The notes under the pieces are model-generated. The model was not told where the DNA came from, ran no database searches, and saw only the letters and a list, made by a program, of their open reading frames with translations. From Clostridia bacterium (GTDB taxonomy: Bacteria > Bacillota > Clostridia > Acetivibrionales > JAFADI01): a stretch of DNA of 64,000 nt. The position numbers and the translations under genes are program-made. Within the stretch, counting starts at the first letter, position 1; every line of letters starts with the position of its first letter. The stretch is taken from positions 1-64,000 of the forward strand of contig JAOAAU010000147.1 in assembly GCA_026418695.1 (NCBI GenBank). Direction: 5' to 3'. Positions 26,768 to 35,658 of the stretch are shown piece after piece.

Positions 26768-28370
26768 ATTTTCTTAGCACATTTCTGACCGCATGCTTTC
26801 CCGCAAGCATTTCCTTGAAATAGCCTTCAACCTTTTCTCCCAGTCCAGCTTCATAAAGGTTCAGTCCAAACAGTTTTGGATTGGAAAGTATGGGATTCAA
26901 ATCATTGCCCAGGGAATCAGGGTTCCCGAATTCGATCTTCTGAAGGTACCCCTGCAGTTCATCCAGCATGGGATCGGGACTCAATTCCATTTTTTCTCCC
27001 AGGTCATTCAGGCCAAGCAAATATCTGCACCAACCGGCAATAACCAGCGGGATATATTGAAGGCTTTTAAGGTCAAAGCCTTTCTTTCTTTGATAAGCCT
27101 TGAGAGTCTCTCCGAATCTTACAGGCATTTTTTGAGAAGTATCGGTAGCAATTCTCTGAGGCATATCCGGGATATTCGGGTTAGGAAGTCTTACCTCCAG
27201 CACTTCTCTGATAAAATCCGCAGGGTCAAGGATTCCCGGATGAACCACTACAGGCATTCCTTCTTCATATCCTATTTTCTCAACAAGCTTCTTCAGTTCC
27301 GGATCTTTCATCTCATCCGCAATCAGCTTGTAGCCAAACAGGCATCCATAGACAGCCAGGGCTGTATGTAAAGGGTTCAAGCAAGTACAGACCTTCATTT
27401 TTTCCACTCTGTCTACGGTTTGCCGGTCCGTAAAATAGACTCCCGCCAATTCTAGGGGTATGCGTCCGTTTGGGAAACTGTCCTCAACGACAAGGTACTG
27501 TGGACCTTCCGCATTCACAAATGGAGCAATATAGGTTTTCTTATCCGTACAGACAATCTCGGTACTATCAAAACCACTGGCGTTTAATGCATCCTTCACC
27601 GTATCGGATGGTCTTGGGGTGATTTTATCGATCATGGTCCATGGGAATGCTACCTTGGCCGGGTCATCGATGTATTCTAAAAATCCTGCTTCCATAAAGC
27701 CTTGATCTACCCAGCTTTTTGCAATGGTCTGAACGGAATTTTGCAGTATCTCTCCGTTATGAGAGCAGTTATCCATACTCACAAAGGCTACAGGCAGTTC
27801 TCCGCACAAAAAACGCTCATACGCCAATGCAACAATTTTTGAAATCAGGTGTCTTGGTTGTTTCGGGCCGTCCTCCAGATCCTTCCGCACATCCGCCAGG
27901 AAAGCACCGCTTGCATTGTTCAAAGCATAGCCCTTTTCAGTAATTGTAAAGCTTACAATTTGAAGAGATTTCTGTTTAAAAATGCTTTTCAGCCGATTCC
28001 AGTCATTTTCCCTTGTCACATCACCCGCAAGACTTTCGGCAATACTTGCAATCACTTTTTTATTCAAACTTCCATCCGGATTCATGAGCACCAGCAGCGA
28101 CAAATTATCATAGGGCTTATAAATCCTGTCGATGATCTCAAAATCAAAAGTTTCTACGGCAATGATTCCGGACTCAGTCTTGTTCAAATCCAGCAGTGCC
28201 TGCTGAACAGCAGCGATAAAGCCTCTAAAGATGTTTCCAGCCCCGAAATGCACCCAGGTCGGTTTTTCCCGGGTTTTGGAAACCATTTGCTCAAAATTGA
28301 ATTTGGGAAGCTCAATCCCTGCCTCTTCCCAAACTCCAAATTCTTTAATGGAATACTGATTTAACTTCAT
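26760..28370 (-). CDS. uxuB: fructuronate reductase / mannitol dehydrogenase family
   Basis: This 536-residue NAD-dependent long-chain polyol dehydrogenase has an N-terminal Rossmann domain (HFGAGNIFRGFIAAVQQ near the start) and a C-terminal catalytic domain with the Lys-Asn-His set in KMKVCTCLNPLHTALAVYGC. The family includes fructuronate, tagaturonate and mannitol dehydrogenases. Adjacency to uxuA supports conversion of D-fructuronate to D-mannonate. The ATG at 28370 follows AAAGGTGG; an upstream ATG at 28388 would bury that site. It is first in the uxuBA operon. Upstream lies a 500-nt gap with copy B of the duplicated segment. Confidence 0.9.
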   Translation of the reverse strand: MKLNQYSIKEFGVWEEAGIELPKFNFEQMVSKTREKPTWVHFGAGNIFRGFIAAVQQALLDLNKTESGIIAVETFDFEIIDRIYKPYDNLSLLVLMNPDGSLNKKVIASIAESLAGDVTRENDWNRLKSIFKQKSLQIVSFTITEKGYALNNASGAFLADVRKDLEDGPKQPRHLISKIVALAYERFLCGELPVAFVSMDNCSHNGEILQNSVQTIAKSWVDQGFMEAGFLEYIDDPAKVAFPWTMIDKITPRPSDTVKDALNASGFDSTEIVCTDKKTYIAPFVNAEGPQYLVVEDSFPNGRIPLELAGVYFTDRQTVDRVEKMKVCTCLNPLHTALAVYGCLFGYKLIADEMKDPELKKLVEKIGYEEGMPVVVHPGILDPADFIREVLEVRLPNPNIPDMPQRIATDTSQKMPVRFGETLKAYQRKKGFDLKSLQYIPLVIAGWCRYLLGLNDLGEKMELSPDPMLDELQGYLQKIEFGNPDSLGNDLNPILSNPKLFGLNLYEAGLGEKVEGYFKEMLAGKHAVRNVLRKYL

Positions 28371-28639
28371 GATGAAACCACCTTTCATTCAACAACGATG
28401 CACCTGCAGTCGGCATTTGGCTTTTGCACAGATGATCTTGAAAATTCAAAAAACCATTCGTGATTCAGGAGAAACGGATATATCCTCCATCATAAACGAT
28501 CACGGATAACCCTAAAAGGACGTAAAATTGATTAAATGGTATGTTTTTTTACATTGTAAGATTTTCAGGGTGTGGTGATGATTCAGGCTCCGATTTCCCC
28601 GTTTGTCTCAGCGACATTGGCCTTATCGTCTCCGCTTCA
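28371..28639. other. gene-free region upstream of uxuB
   Basis: No credible gene is visible. The uxuB promoter should be here. The stretch lies between uxuB and copy B of the duplicated segment. Confidence 0.4.
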
Positions 28640-28745
28640 TGATTTATAAAAAATAAACCATTCTGTAGATGATCTTATGCTTGAAACGTTCTATTTTCAA
28701 TAGACTATATAAAGTTCATTTGTAAAAACTAAATATAATTCTTGA
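28640..28745. repeat. copy B of a duplicated promoter-region segment
   Basis: This aligns gap-free with 24548-24653. The -35/-10 boxes of copy A have changed here (TTGAGA to TGTAGA, TATGAT to TTCTAT), and no coding sequence for an AraC protein follows. It is either a decayed duplicate or a retained regulator-binding region. Confidence 0.6.
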
Positions 28746-28794
28746 AACCTGCAAATAAATGAATCATGAAGCCAGGTTGATCAGTACTGTAATA

Positions 28795-28839
28795 AAAAGA
28801 GTATCCTGGGTTAAAGATTTCTAACCTGGATACTCTTTT
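28795..28839 (-). terminator. intrinsic terminator of the MFS-MATE-deacetylase-ABC operon
   Basis: Arms starting AAAAGAGTATCC (28795) and ending GGATACTCTTTT (28839) form an almost perfect 18-bp stem. On the minus strand a CTCTTTTTATT tract follows. A-rich flanks may make it bidirectional. Confidence 0.8.
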
Positions 28840-28895
28840 GCAATTAGATTTTATTATCAGTCAAGTCGTTATTCGCGGCATCGTCATGGATATCT

Positions 28896-29708
28896 CTAAC
28901 TGCTGGCACTGGTATAATTTCTAACAGCAAAATTCCAAAACACTCGGACCAGCGTTAAGAAAACCACAGGTGCGATCACCATCCACACAGCATAAACATG
29001 ATTGAGCTTATCCACTAAAAACATCGATGGCAGATTCGTTATAAAGAATACCGGAATAATAAACACCCCTATTCTCTGCATCCATTTGTTGTAGATGGTC
29101 ATAGGCATATTGTTGAAATCCCAGCACCTGTCGGCAATTTCCGTAATGGCACCGGATTTGACAGTCCAGAAGGATAAAATCTGCGGAATAAGAAAAACTG
29201 CATATACAATGCAGGTTGAACTGAGCAAGGTAAGCAAATATCCAGCAGCATTCATAAAGCAGATTGAAATTTGAAGCCTTTGACAGGCCAACACCACCAT
29301 CGTAATGCCCGCAATCAGGTTTGGAACCGGGAGAATGAAATTGACATGGCGCATGGTTGCGATAAATTGAAGTGAAAGAGGTTTTGTAATGTAGATATCC
29401 AAAGTTCCATTCCGGATATGTTCCGGCAGTTGATAGAAATTGTCCATAAACAACCCGGTATATATTGCAGTCATGATAATATATGTACCGATAAAGAGCA
29501 TGATCTCATCCGGAGAAACCCCATTGATGTCAATTCCCGTCTGATAAATGGCAATAACATAAAGGATTTTTGAAAACAGGTAAACCAGTTCCATGGTAAG
29601 AGCAGCAAAAAGGTTGGCCCTATATTCCATATAGCCGATTAAGCTGTTCTTCATAAACAATACGTAAATCTTCATATGCTTGTTCACTGCCTGATAAAGC
29701 CTAAACAT
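28896..29708 (-). CDS. ABC-2 type exporter permease (COG3694-like)
   Basis: This protein of about 270 residues has six hydrophobic segments and no soluble domain. It is the third member of the ATPase/permease/permease trio whose closest general match is the poorly known COG4586-COG4587-COG3694 exporter family. I chose the ATG at 29708 because GGAGG lies 8 nt upstream; an alternative start at 29732 would overlap the preceding gene by 20 nt. It is the last gene of the operon and a strong terminator follows. The transported molecule is unknown. Confidence 0.8.
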   Translation of the reverse strand: MFRLYQAVNKHMKIYVLFMKNSLIGYMEYRANLFAALTMELVYLFSKILYVIAIYQTGIDINGVSPDEIMLFIGTYIIMTAIYTGLFMDNFYQLPEHIRNGTLDIYITKPLSLQFIATMRHVNFILPVPNLIAGITMVVLACQRLQISICFMNAAGYLLTLLSSTCIVYAVFLIPQILSFWTVKSGAITEIADRCWDFNNMPMTIYNKWMQRIGVFIIPVFFITNLPSMFLVDKLNHVYAVWMVIAPVVFLTLVRVFWNFAVRNYTSASS

Positions 29709-29712
29709 CCTG

Positions 29713-30522
29713 CTAACCTCCAACAGCCACATATTTCTTCATCCCTGACCTCCAGCAAGCGTTAGAAACAAAGAGCATGATCACAATCCATAGGATTTGG
29801 TTGATCGCCCCATATAAGATCTCATCAGGATAAAACCGGCCATTGATGATATTTGCCGGGAAGAACACCAAATATTTGAACGGTAGCAGACTCAATACTT
29901 TCAATATACCTTCACCAAAGATATCCAAAGGAAATATTCCGCCGCTCAGCATTAGAACCCCCTGCCCAGCTGCAATAAACACTCCCCATACTTCCGTCAT
30001 CACAAATGCAAGTGAACTGATACAGTAATAAATGAGGAAATTAAGAACCATCGCCAGAACAACAAAAGGAAGGAAGATCAGCACTCTTTTGAGTTGCAAA
30101 TCAAATCCAAGATAGATCTTGCAAAGGACTAATGCGAACAGTGAAATGATCATCAGAATCCCCAGCTGCAATACCTTTCTTCCCAAAAAACAGCATATTC
30201 GGTAGTAAAAGTAGCCGATGGGCTGAACGATAAATTTATTGAGGCCTCCGTTCTTGATATCCTCGGCAATCTCCCATTCAAACCCTGTGGATGTCATCTT
30301 TGCAACAAGGCCAGCCATAATGGAATATGAAATCATCTGCGGCAGTGTATATCCATAAACCACAGGGTTTTGTGTGCTTGCAAAAACCGCGGTCCACAGG
30401 AAGCACTGAATAAGAATGATAAAGCCGCCGCTAAGAATGCTCAGGAAAAAGTCCGCCCGATATTCCATTGCACTCTGCAGTCCCATTTGAAAAGCTCTGA
30501 AATACTTTTTGGGGATGCTCAT
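29713..30522 (-). CDS. ABC-2 type exporter permease (COG4587-like)
   Basis: This 269-residue membrane protein has about six hydrophobic helices, beginning after a short cytoplasmic N-terminus (IPKKYFRAFQMGLQSAMEYR). That YR motif before helix 1 also occurs in the second permease (MEYRANLFAAL), so the two are distant paralogues forming a heterodimer. Its ATG overlaps the ATPase stop codon (ATGA), showing tight translational coupling. Confidence 0.82.
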   Translation of the reverse strand: MSIPKKYFRAFQMGLQSAMEYRADFFLSILSGGFIILIQCFLWTAVFASTQNPVVYGYTLPQMISYSIMAGLVAKMTSTGFEWEIAEDIKNGGLNKFIVQPIGYFYYRICCFLGRKVLQLGILMIISLFALVLCKIYLGFDLQLKRVLIFLPFVVLAMVLNFLIYYCISSLAFVMTEVWGVFIAAGQGVLMLSGGIFPLDIFGEGILKVLSLLPFKYLVFFPANIINGRFYPDEILYGAINQILWIVIMLFVSNACWRSGMKKYVAVGG

Positions 30523-31505
30523 CCTTCTGACCCCCTTTTTTGATACAGCAATGAAATGCCTTCTTCAATGGGGATGTCTTCAATATTAAAATCCTGCACC
30601 GGAATCCTTTCGAGAATAATTCTGGAATGCTCCTTAAGCTTCGTTTTATCAACTTCCAATGTAGCACTTAAACCGGTGTACTCTTTTATCTCACCGAATT
30701 CCTTGAGGAGTTTCTCCTCAACCCACTCCGTCAACTGCAGACGGATGATTTTCTTTTTGGTGAAGACCTCGTTTACTTTTGACAACTCTCCGTCATAAAC
30801 CACCTGGCCTTGATTTATAATCACCGTTCTCCTGCACATGTCTTCAATATCGTTCATATAATGGCTGGTTAACAGAATGGTGGTCTTCGTTTTTTGGTTA
30901 TAGTACTTTAGAAACTCTCTGATCTTTTTCTGTGAAATGATATCTAGACCTATGGTTGGCTCGTCCAGGAACATTACTTTCGGTTTGTGAATCAAAGCCG
31001 CAATAAGTTCCATCTTCATTCTTTCCCCGAGAGACAGTCTCCTGACCTGAACCTTTAATAAATCCTTAACATCCAGCAATTCAGATAGCTCACCCAGGGT
31101 ATGGTTAAACTCATAATCGTTGATTTCATAGATATATTTATTCAAATGTAAAGATTCATTGGCGGGCAAGTCCCACCACAACTGACTTTTTTGGCCCATT
31201 ACAATGGAAAAGTTCATTTTGAAGTCCTTCTTCCTCTCCCATGGAACATACCCTAATACCGTAGCAATGCCGCTTGTGGGAAAAAGGATTCCGGACAGCA
31301 TTTTCAGCGTAGTGGTTTTCCCTGCCCCATTCGGTCCCAAAAATCCCACAATCTCTCCCTCGTCAATATCAAAAGAGACACCGCTTACTGCCTCCTTAAC
31401 CAGCTTTTCTCTGTGAAACAGGTTTTTTAGTGAGCTTTTGAACCCTACATCTTTTTTATAATACGAAAAACTTTTGGATAGCTGATCCACTTTTATGACT
31501 TTCAT
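30519..31505 (-). CDS. ABC-2 exporter ATP-binding protein (COG4586-like)
   Basis: This 328-residue ATPase has Walker A GPNGAGKTT near residue 56, the signature LSLGERMK near 159, Walker B VMFLDEPTIGLD near 177 and the switch His in LLTSHYMNDIED. A 70-residue C-terminal extension follows. This is an exporter-type ATPase and would energise the two permeases downstream; it is not the missing MsmX-type subunit for the sugar importers. It follows the deacetylase gene by 45 nt. Confidence 0.9.
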   Translation of the reverse strand: MKVIKVDQLSKSFSYYKKDVGFKSSLKNLFHREKLVKEAVSGVSFDIDEGEIVGFLGPNGAGKTTTLKMLSGILFPTSGIATVLGYVPWERKKDFKMNFSIVMGQKSQLWWDLPANESLHLNKYIYEINDYEFNHTLGELSELLDVKDLLKVQVRRLSLGERMKMELIAALIHKPKVMFLDEPTIGLDIISQKKIREFLKYYNQKTKTTILLTSHYMNDIEDMCRRTVIINQGQVVYDGELSKVNEVFTKKKIIRLQLTEWVEEKLLKEFGEIKEYTGLSATLEVDKTKLKEHSRIILERIPVQDFNIEDIPIEEGISLLYQKRGSEG

Positions 31506-31550
31506 AGGTTGATCCTCACAACAATGTTATCCTGATTGTATATATTTTTA

Positions 31551-32348
31551 TTACAGGGCTATTCTTTGTCCGGACTCTATTTTTACCGGCTGTCCGTCTA
31601 CAGCAATCCATACGGGAATGGAGGACGGGTTGAAGATCATCTTTCGATCCACACTGAACCTCAGATTTTTCATTGCCTTGATATAATCCATAATTTCTAT
31701 ATTGGTGGCGTACCAAACGTTTTCATCCAATGAAACCATTTTGCAGAATTCTTCAATTAACTCCCAATTGTTATTCCTCTCAAATTCAAAGCTGTGTCCC
31801 CAAACATAGAATAGCGGCATTTGATCCCACTCAGATGTATTCTTAAATTTCTTACACTGGTCCAGCAGGTTCTGATCATGGTGGCAGGTAGGATGCCAGG
31901 TCAGGAAATTGTCCGGCAGTCTAAATCCCCCGTGGGACTGGACTGTCCTGGAATACTCAACTCCAAGGAAAGGCAGCGCTTTTACCAAATCTTCATTGTA
32001 ATTCCCAAAAGGGTAAGACATGCCGCGTACAGGATAACCCGCCAGGTCCTCCAGCCTTCTCCTGTCTTCCAGGATCTCCTCGATCATTACATCACTCGGT
32101 ACCATCGTGAGAAACGGATGATTTAATGAATGGGCAGAAATTTCATGTCCTTTAAATAAATCGCCGATTTCAGAGGAATTCAAAAAGGGTTCCGTATCAA
32201 ATTTCCCGGAATTCAGATGAAAGGTTCCCTTGATTCCATACTTGTTAAAAACATCTACCAGCCTTCGATCATGAATCTGTCCATCATCGTAACTCATGGT
32301 CAACGCTTTTCTTTTCCCTTCAGGATAGTAATTGAAAGTGATGTACAT
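31551..32348 (-). CDS. NodB-type polysaccharide deacetylase domain protein
   Basis: This cytoplasmic-looking protein of about 265 residues (no signal peptide) carries the NodB homology fold of carbohydrate esterase family 4. The Asp-Asp of TMSYDDG and the HSLNHP motif (His-X3-His) are the expected metal and base residues. MSYPFGNYNEDLVKAL matches motif 3. Family members remove N- or O-acetyl groups from glycans; an acetyl-xylan or acetyl-sugar role would suit this window but is inference. AAAGGAG lies 10 nt before the ATG at 32348. It sits in the middle of a transporter operon. Confidence 0.82.
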   Translation of the reverse strand: MYITFNYYPEGKRKALTMSYDDGQIHDRRLVDVFNKYGIKGTFHLNSGKFDTEPFLNSSEIGDLFKGHEISAHSLNHPFLTMVPSDVMIEEILEDRRRLEDLAGYPVRGMSYPFGNYNEDLVKALPFLGVEYSRTVQSHGGFRLPDNFLTWHPTCHHDQNLLDQCKKFKNTSEWDQMPLFYVWGHSFEFERNNNWELIEEFCKMVSLDENVWYATNIEIMDYIKAMKNLRFSVDRKMIFNPSSIPVWIAVDGQPVKIESGQRIAL

Positions 32349-32384
32349 CTGCCTCAATCTCCTTTGCATATTTAATACAATATT

Positions 32385-33761
32385 TTAGCTGCTTGCTGAA
32401 CTTTCCTCCAAATTGCGCACGATCAGGGACTTATTCTCCCATACACGAGAGCGCCATCGTACTGAAAAGATAATGGCTCTCAGCCATTCATCGGATGTGA
32501 AGGCAATCCAAACTCCGATCAGGCCCATTCCATAATGAATTCCCAGCACATAGGCAATAGGCACGGCGATCCCCCAGGGAGACAGCATCCCCATGAGTAC
32601 TGGAAACTTCACATCTCCGGATGCTTTCAGGGAACTGATGATTACCAGATTTAGTACCCGACCGGGTTCCAGCAGAATGGCAATGGCCAGTAATATACTC
32701 CCTGTCCTGATAATATTTGGATTTTGAGTAAATATTCCGAGGAGTGGTTTGGCAAATGCAAAAAGAACAACCGCAATCGCCACTGCAATGACTACCCCGA
32801 TTTTCGAACTTCGCAAACAGGTTTTGTAAGCCTGTTTCGAATCCCCCGCACCAATCAAATGCCCCACCAATATCTGCGTACCCTGGCCCAAAGACAAACC
32901 TGAGATCATAATGAACCACATGATGTTAAAGGTCATCACTCTGGTGGTCAATGCTTCCGTCCCCATTAAAGTGATAATATAGGTAATGGTCAGCGATGAT
33001 ATCTGGTATGCAAACACTTCTCCTGCCGATGGTGCGCCGATCTTGAGAATGGACCCGATCGTTTCCTTATCAAATGCCAAGAGTGTTTTCCGGGATATTT
33101 TGATTCCCATTTTCTTTATGAGAAGAACAAGCATTGCAATTACGGCAACTGCCTGGCTGATGGAGGTAGAAATCGCAACGCCGGCTACGCCCATCACAGG
33201 AACTCCAAAAAGTCCATAAAGAAAAATACAGTTTCCCAAGGCATTGAGGATGTTCATTCCCAGCACAACAAACATTGCAGCCCTGGTGCTTCCATGACTT
33301 CTCAATATGGCTGAATTCGTTGCAATCAGGGCCTGCAGGAATGAAAATCCTCCGGCGATTCTTAAAAACTGCATTCCATATTCCATCAATTCTTCAGGGA
33401 GGTTGATCATTGTCAGGATTGGTCTGGCAAAAATGATTAATACCAAGCTAAGGAACAGACCAAAAAAGAAATTCAAAATCATAGCAGATACTGCGGTTGC
33501 ATTTGCTTTATCCTTCTGTCCTGCGCCCAGATACTGCGAAATGACGATGGTTGTCCCTGTAGACACTACAGAATAAATCACCAATACCATGGCAATGATC
33601 TGGTTGGTTGCTCCGACAGCAGCTACGGCCTTTTCGGAATAATGGCTCAGCATGAACGTGTCAACGTTCCCCAGGAGCATTCTCAGCAGCGTCTCAATAA
33701 AAATAGGCCATGTCAGCATGAATAAATTGAGTTTTCTTTCTTTTGTGTGTTGAATTTCCAT
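32385..33761 (-). CDS. MATE family efflux transporter
   Basis: This 458-residue protein has twelve hydrophobic segments in two homologous halves. MATE hallmarks include the N-terminal LTWPIFIETLLRMLLGNVDT and SVVSTGTTIVISQYLGAGQK. Such proteins export cationic or glycosidic compounds using Na+ or H+. The ATG at 33761 follows AAAGGA. It is second in the six-gene operon; the start lies 27 nt after the MFS stop codon. The substrate is unknown. Confidence 0.92.
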   Translation of the reverse strand: MEIQHTKERKLNLFMLTWPIFIETLLRMLLGNVDTFMLSHYSEKAVAAVGATNQIIAMVLVIYSVVSTGTTIVISQYLGAGQKDKANATAVSAMILNFFFGLFLSLVLIIFARPILTMINLPEELMEYGMQFLRIAGGFSFLQALIATNSAILRSHGSTRAAMFVVLGMNILNALGNCIFLYGLFGVPVMGVAGVAISTSISQAVAVIAMLVLLIKKMGIKISRKTLLAFDKETIGSILKIGAPSAGEVFAYQISSLTITYIITLMGTEALTTRVMTFNIMWFIMISGLSLGQGTQILVGHLIGAGDSKQAYKTCLRSSKIGVVIAVAIAVVLFAFAKPLLGIFTQNPNIIRTGSILLAIAILLEPGRVLNLVIISSLKASGDVKFPVLMGMLSPWGIAVPIAYVLGIHYGMGLIGVWIAFTSDEWLRAIIFSVRWRSRVWENKSLIVRNLEESSASS

Positions 33762-33788
33762 TACATTTCCTTTCATAGATATAACTGT

Positions 33789-35105
33789 TTATTTGGGTTC
33801 GTTTCGAAGCAACCACCAACGCAGTGTCCATAACCCTGTAGACACAATTCTGAATGCAAAGATAATTAAAAAAGTGGTCTGTAATGCCGACTTTGTTGAG
33901 CCTAAAGCGGAGTAGACCTGAACTCCTATCATGGGCATGACTGCGTTGGAAAATGTCACAAGTACCGTATAAATCGCTATGCTCAGAGTTTTATTTTTCT
34001 CAGGAATGACCTGAAGAAGACACTGCAGGATGTTCAACATGACCGCGGCAAAAGCAAAGTTTGAAAGTGTATTCAGTAAAAGAAACACCACCGGCCCGGT
34101 TTCAGCAGAACAGCTGGTGGCTATAATCATGCTGGCAGGGCAGAAAGCCAATCCCAGATTTCCAAGGATTATTGGGAATCTTACACCATACTTTTCATTC
34201 ATTTGACTCCAAAAGCCAATGGTTAAAAATTGTACTACAGCTCCCCCTATACTGACATAGCTGAGCCAAACCTCATTCAGTTTGAGATAGGTAACCTGTC
34301 CGATATAATACAAGGTCCAGTCTACCTGCCATGTCAGGTAAAAGAACAACGCCACGCCTACAAAACCAAGAAATCTTTTATTATGTGCCAAGTCTGTTAC
34401 AGCTGTTTTCAAATCATGTAAGCGGGTCTTCACCGGGGAATGAACATTTCCTCCGGATATCCTCTTCAATACAAGCGCTTGCAGGATCAACAGCAAGGAG
34501 GCTGCCCAGAAAAAGGTCTGGTGGAACATGATTTTCGTATCGTTTGAATCCGTTGATGAGAGCAGAACCCCCGTCACGATGGGAGCCAGGATGCTGATCA
34601 GAAAGGTTCCCTGAGTACGAAGTGAGAAAGTTCTATTCATGGATTCCTCAGGCACAACATCAGAAAAATAAGCCTGCCAGGAAGCATTATACATTGTCAT
34701 CGGAGCAACGGACAAGGCAAGAAGACACAGGAAAGCTATCAAACTGTATTCCTTCATGAACGGTACAAAGCCCAATACAGCATAAAAAGCCGCCAGCATA
34801 AAAAGGGACAGGGTCACCATGCGCCTTTTATTACTCATGGAATCGGTCAGGATCCCTCCGGGAATCAGCACCAGCATTCCGACAAACTGAGGTAGTGCAA
34901 TGACAAGGCTCAACTGAAAGTCACTGGCATTCATCCTGGATGCAAACAGATTGTTGTTGTTGTTCACCAGGTTGTTTACAAGGGTAATGAGGATTCCTTC
35001 GATGGCAAACAGCAGCATGTTCCGCTCAGTTGTCCCAGTCTCTGTGAGTTTTTCTGTCAATTTGGCAGGTATATTTGATAAAATTCCGTTTTTATTCAGT
35101 ATCAT
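33789..35105 (-). CDS. major facilitator superfamily transporter
   Basis: This 438-residue protein has about twelve membrane helices. The loop between helices 2 and 3 reads PGGILTDSMSNKRRMVTLSL, a variant of the MFS motif A (G-D-x-x-R-R). It has long hydrophobic stretches throughout and no other domain. It is the first gene of the operon continuing through MATE, deacetylase and ABC-2 genes. AAAGGAG lies 11 nt before the ATG. I cannot say whether it is an importer or exporter. Confidence 0.9.
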   Translation of the reverse strand: MILNKNGILSNIPAKLTEKLTETGTTERNMLLFAIEGILITLVNNLVNNNNNLFASRMNASDFQLSLVIALPQFVGMLVLIPGGILTDSMSNKRRMVTLSLFMLAAFYAVLGFVPFMKEYSLIAFLCLLALSVAPMTMYNASWQAYFSDVVPEESMNRTFSLRTQGTFLISILAPIVTGVLLSSTDSNDTKIMFHQTFFWAASLLLILQALVLKRISGGNVHSPVKTRLHDLKTAVTDLAHNKRFLGFVGVALFFYLTWQVDWTLYYIGQVTYLKLNEVWLSYVSIGGAVVQFLTIGFWSQMNEKYGVRFPIILGNLGLAFCPASMIIATSCSAETGPVVFLLLNTLSNFAFAAVMLNILQCLLQVIPEKNKTLSIAIYTVLVTFSNAVMPMIGVQVYSALGSTKSALQTTFLIIFAFRIVSTGLWTLRWWLLRNEPK

Positions 35106-35452
35106 TTGCCCCGAATCTCCTTTGTCTCCATCCTGTAAAAGTAACGAACATTTCTGAATCCATCATACCATTTGACAGCAAGTCTGTTCATTGTTGGAAT
35201 TTTAGAAAAACACCCCGGAAATTTGTATTTTTATACAAAAATAAACCTTTCAAGCCAAACAAACATGAATACTAACCCATAGAGATACAAATCTGAACCC
35301 CCTGGGAGGATAAACAAACATCCATCCGGAGCTCGGATGGATGCAATAAAAGCAGTTCCAAATACTATTTTAAGTTAATTTCATTGTTCTTTCATTTCAG
35401 TTTTTGCTGTATGTATTACACATTTTGCTATCCGTTTCAAAAACAATACTTT
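35106..35452. other. gene-free region upstream of the MFS gene
   Basis: This should hold the promoter of the six-gene operon. No coding sequence is visible; the chemoreceptor remnant begins at 35453. Confidence 0.4.
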
Positions 35453-35610
35453 TTAATCCACTATAAAGGCATCAATAGACTCATTGAGTTCCTTTGCCGT
35501 TTCTTCCAACCTGGCTGCAAGATTGGATAGGATTTCCGCTTCTATGATCTGTTCCTCCGTATTGGCGGACACCTCCTGTGTCATCGCAGCAGTCTCCTGG
35601 GATATAGATA
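35453..35610 (-). pseudogene. 3' remnant of a methyl-accepting chemotaxis protein gene
   Basis: The minus strand encodes about 51 codons ending at a TAA (35453-35455). The peptide includes SISQETAAMTQEVSANTEEQ, then AARLEETAKELNESIDAFIVD, the usual tail of a chemoreceptor signalling domain. There is no start codon, signalling hairpin tip, HAMP or sensor upstream. Similarity stops at the perfect palindrome 35611-35644. This looks like the stump of a receptor gene left by a rearrangement that placed importer 2 against it. Confidence 0.75.
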
Positions 35611-35644
35611 GAGGGTGCAATAAGGAATTCCTTATTGCACCCTC
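35611..35644 (-). terminator. perfect 34-bp palindrome after importer 2, probable terminator
   Basis: 17-bp arms with no spacer (GAGGGTGCAATAAGGAA and its reverse complement). It lies 14 nt past the LplA-type stop codon. The following U-rich tract is poor, so termination strength is uncertain. It also marks the exact junction with the chemoreceptor remnant. Confidence 0.6.
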
Positions 35645-35658
35645 CGTTGATGATATTT

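Noticed and set aside
26793-27371. 192-codon frame antisense to uxuB
   Set aside because: It lies wholly inside a well-conserved enzyme gene and reads like a shadow of its codons.
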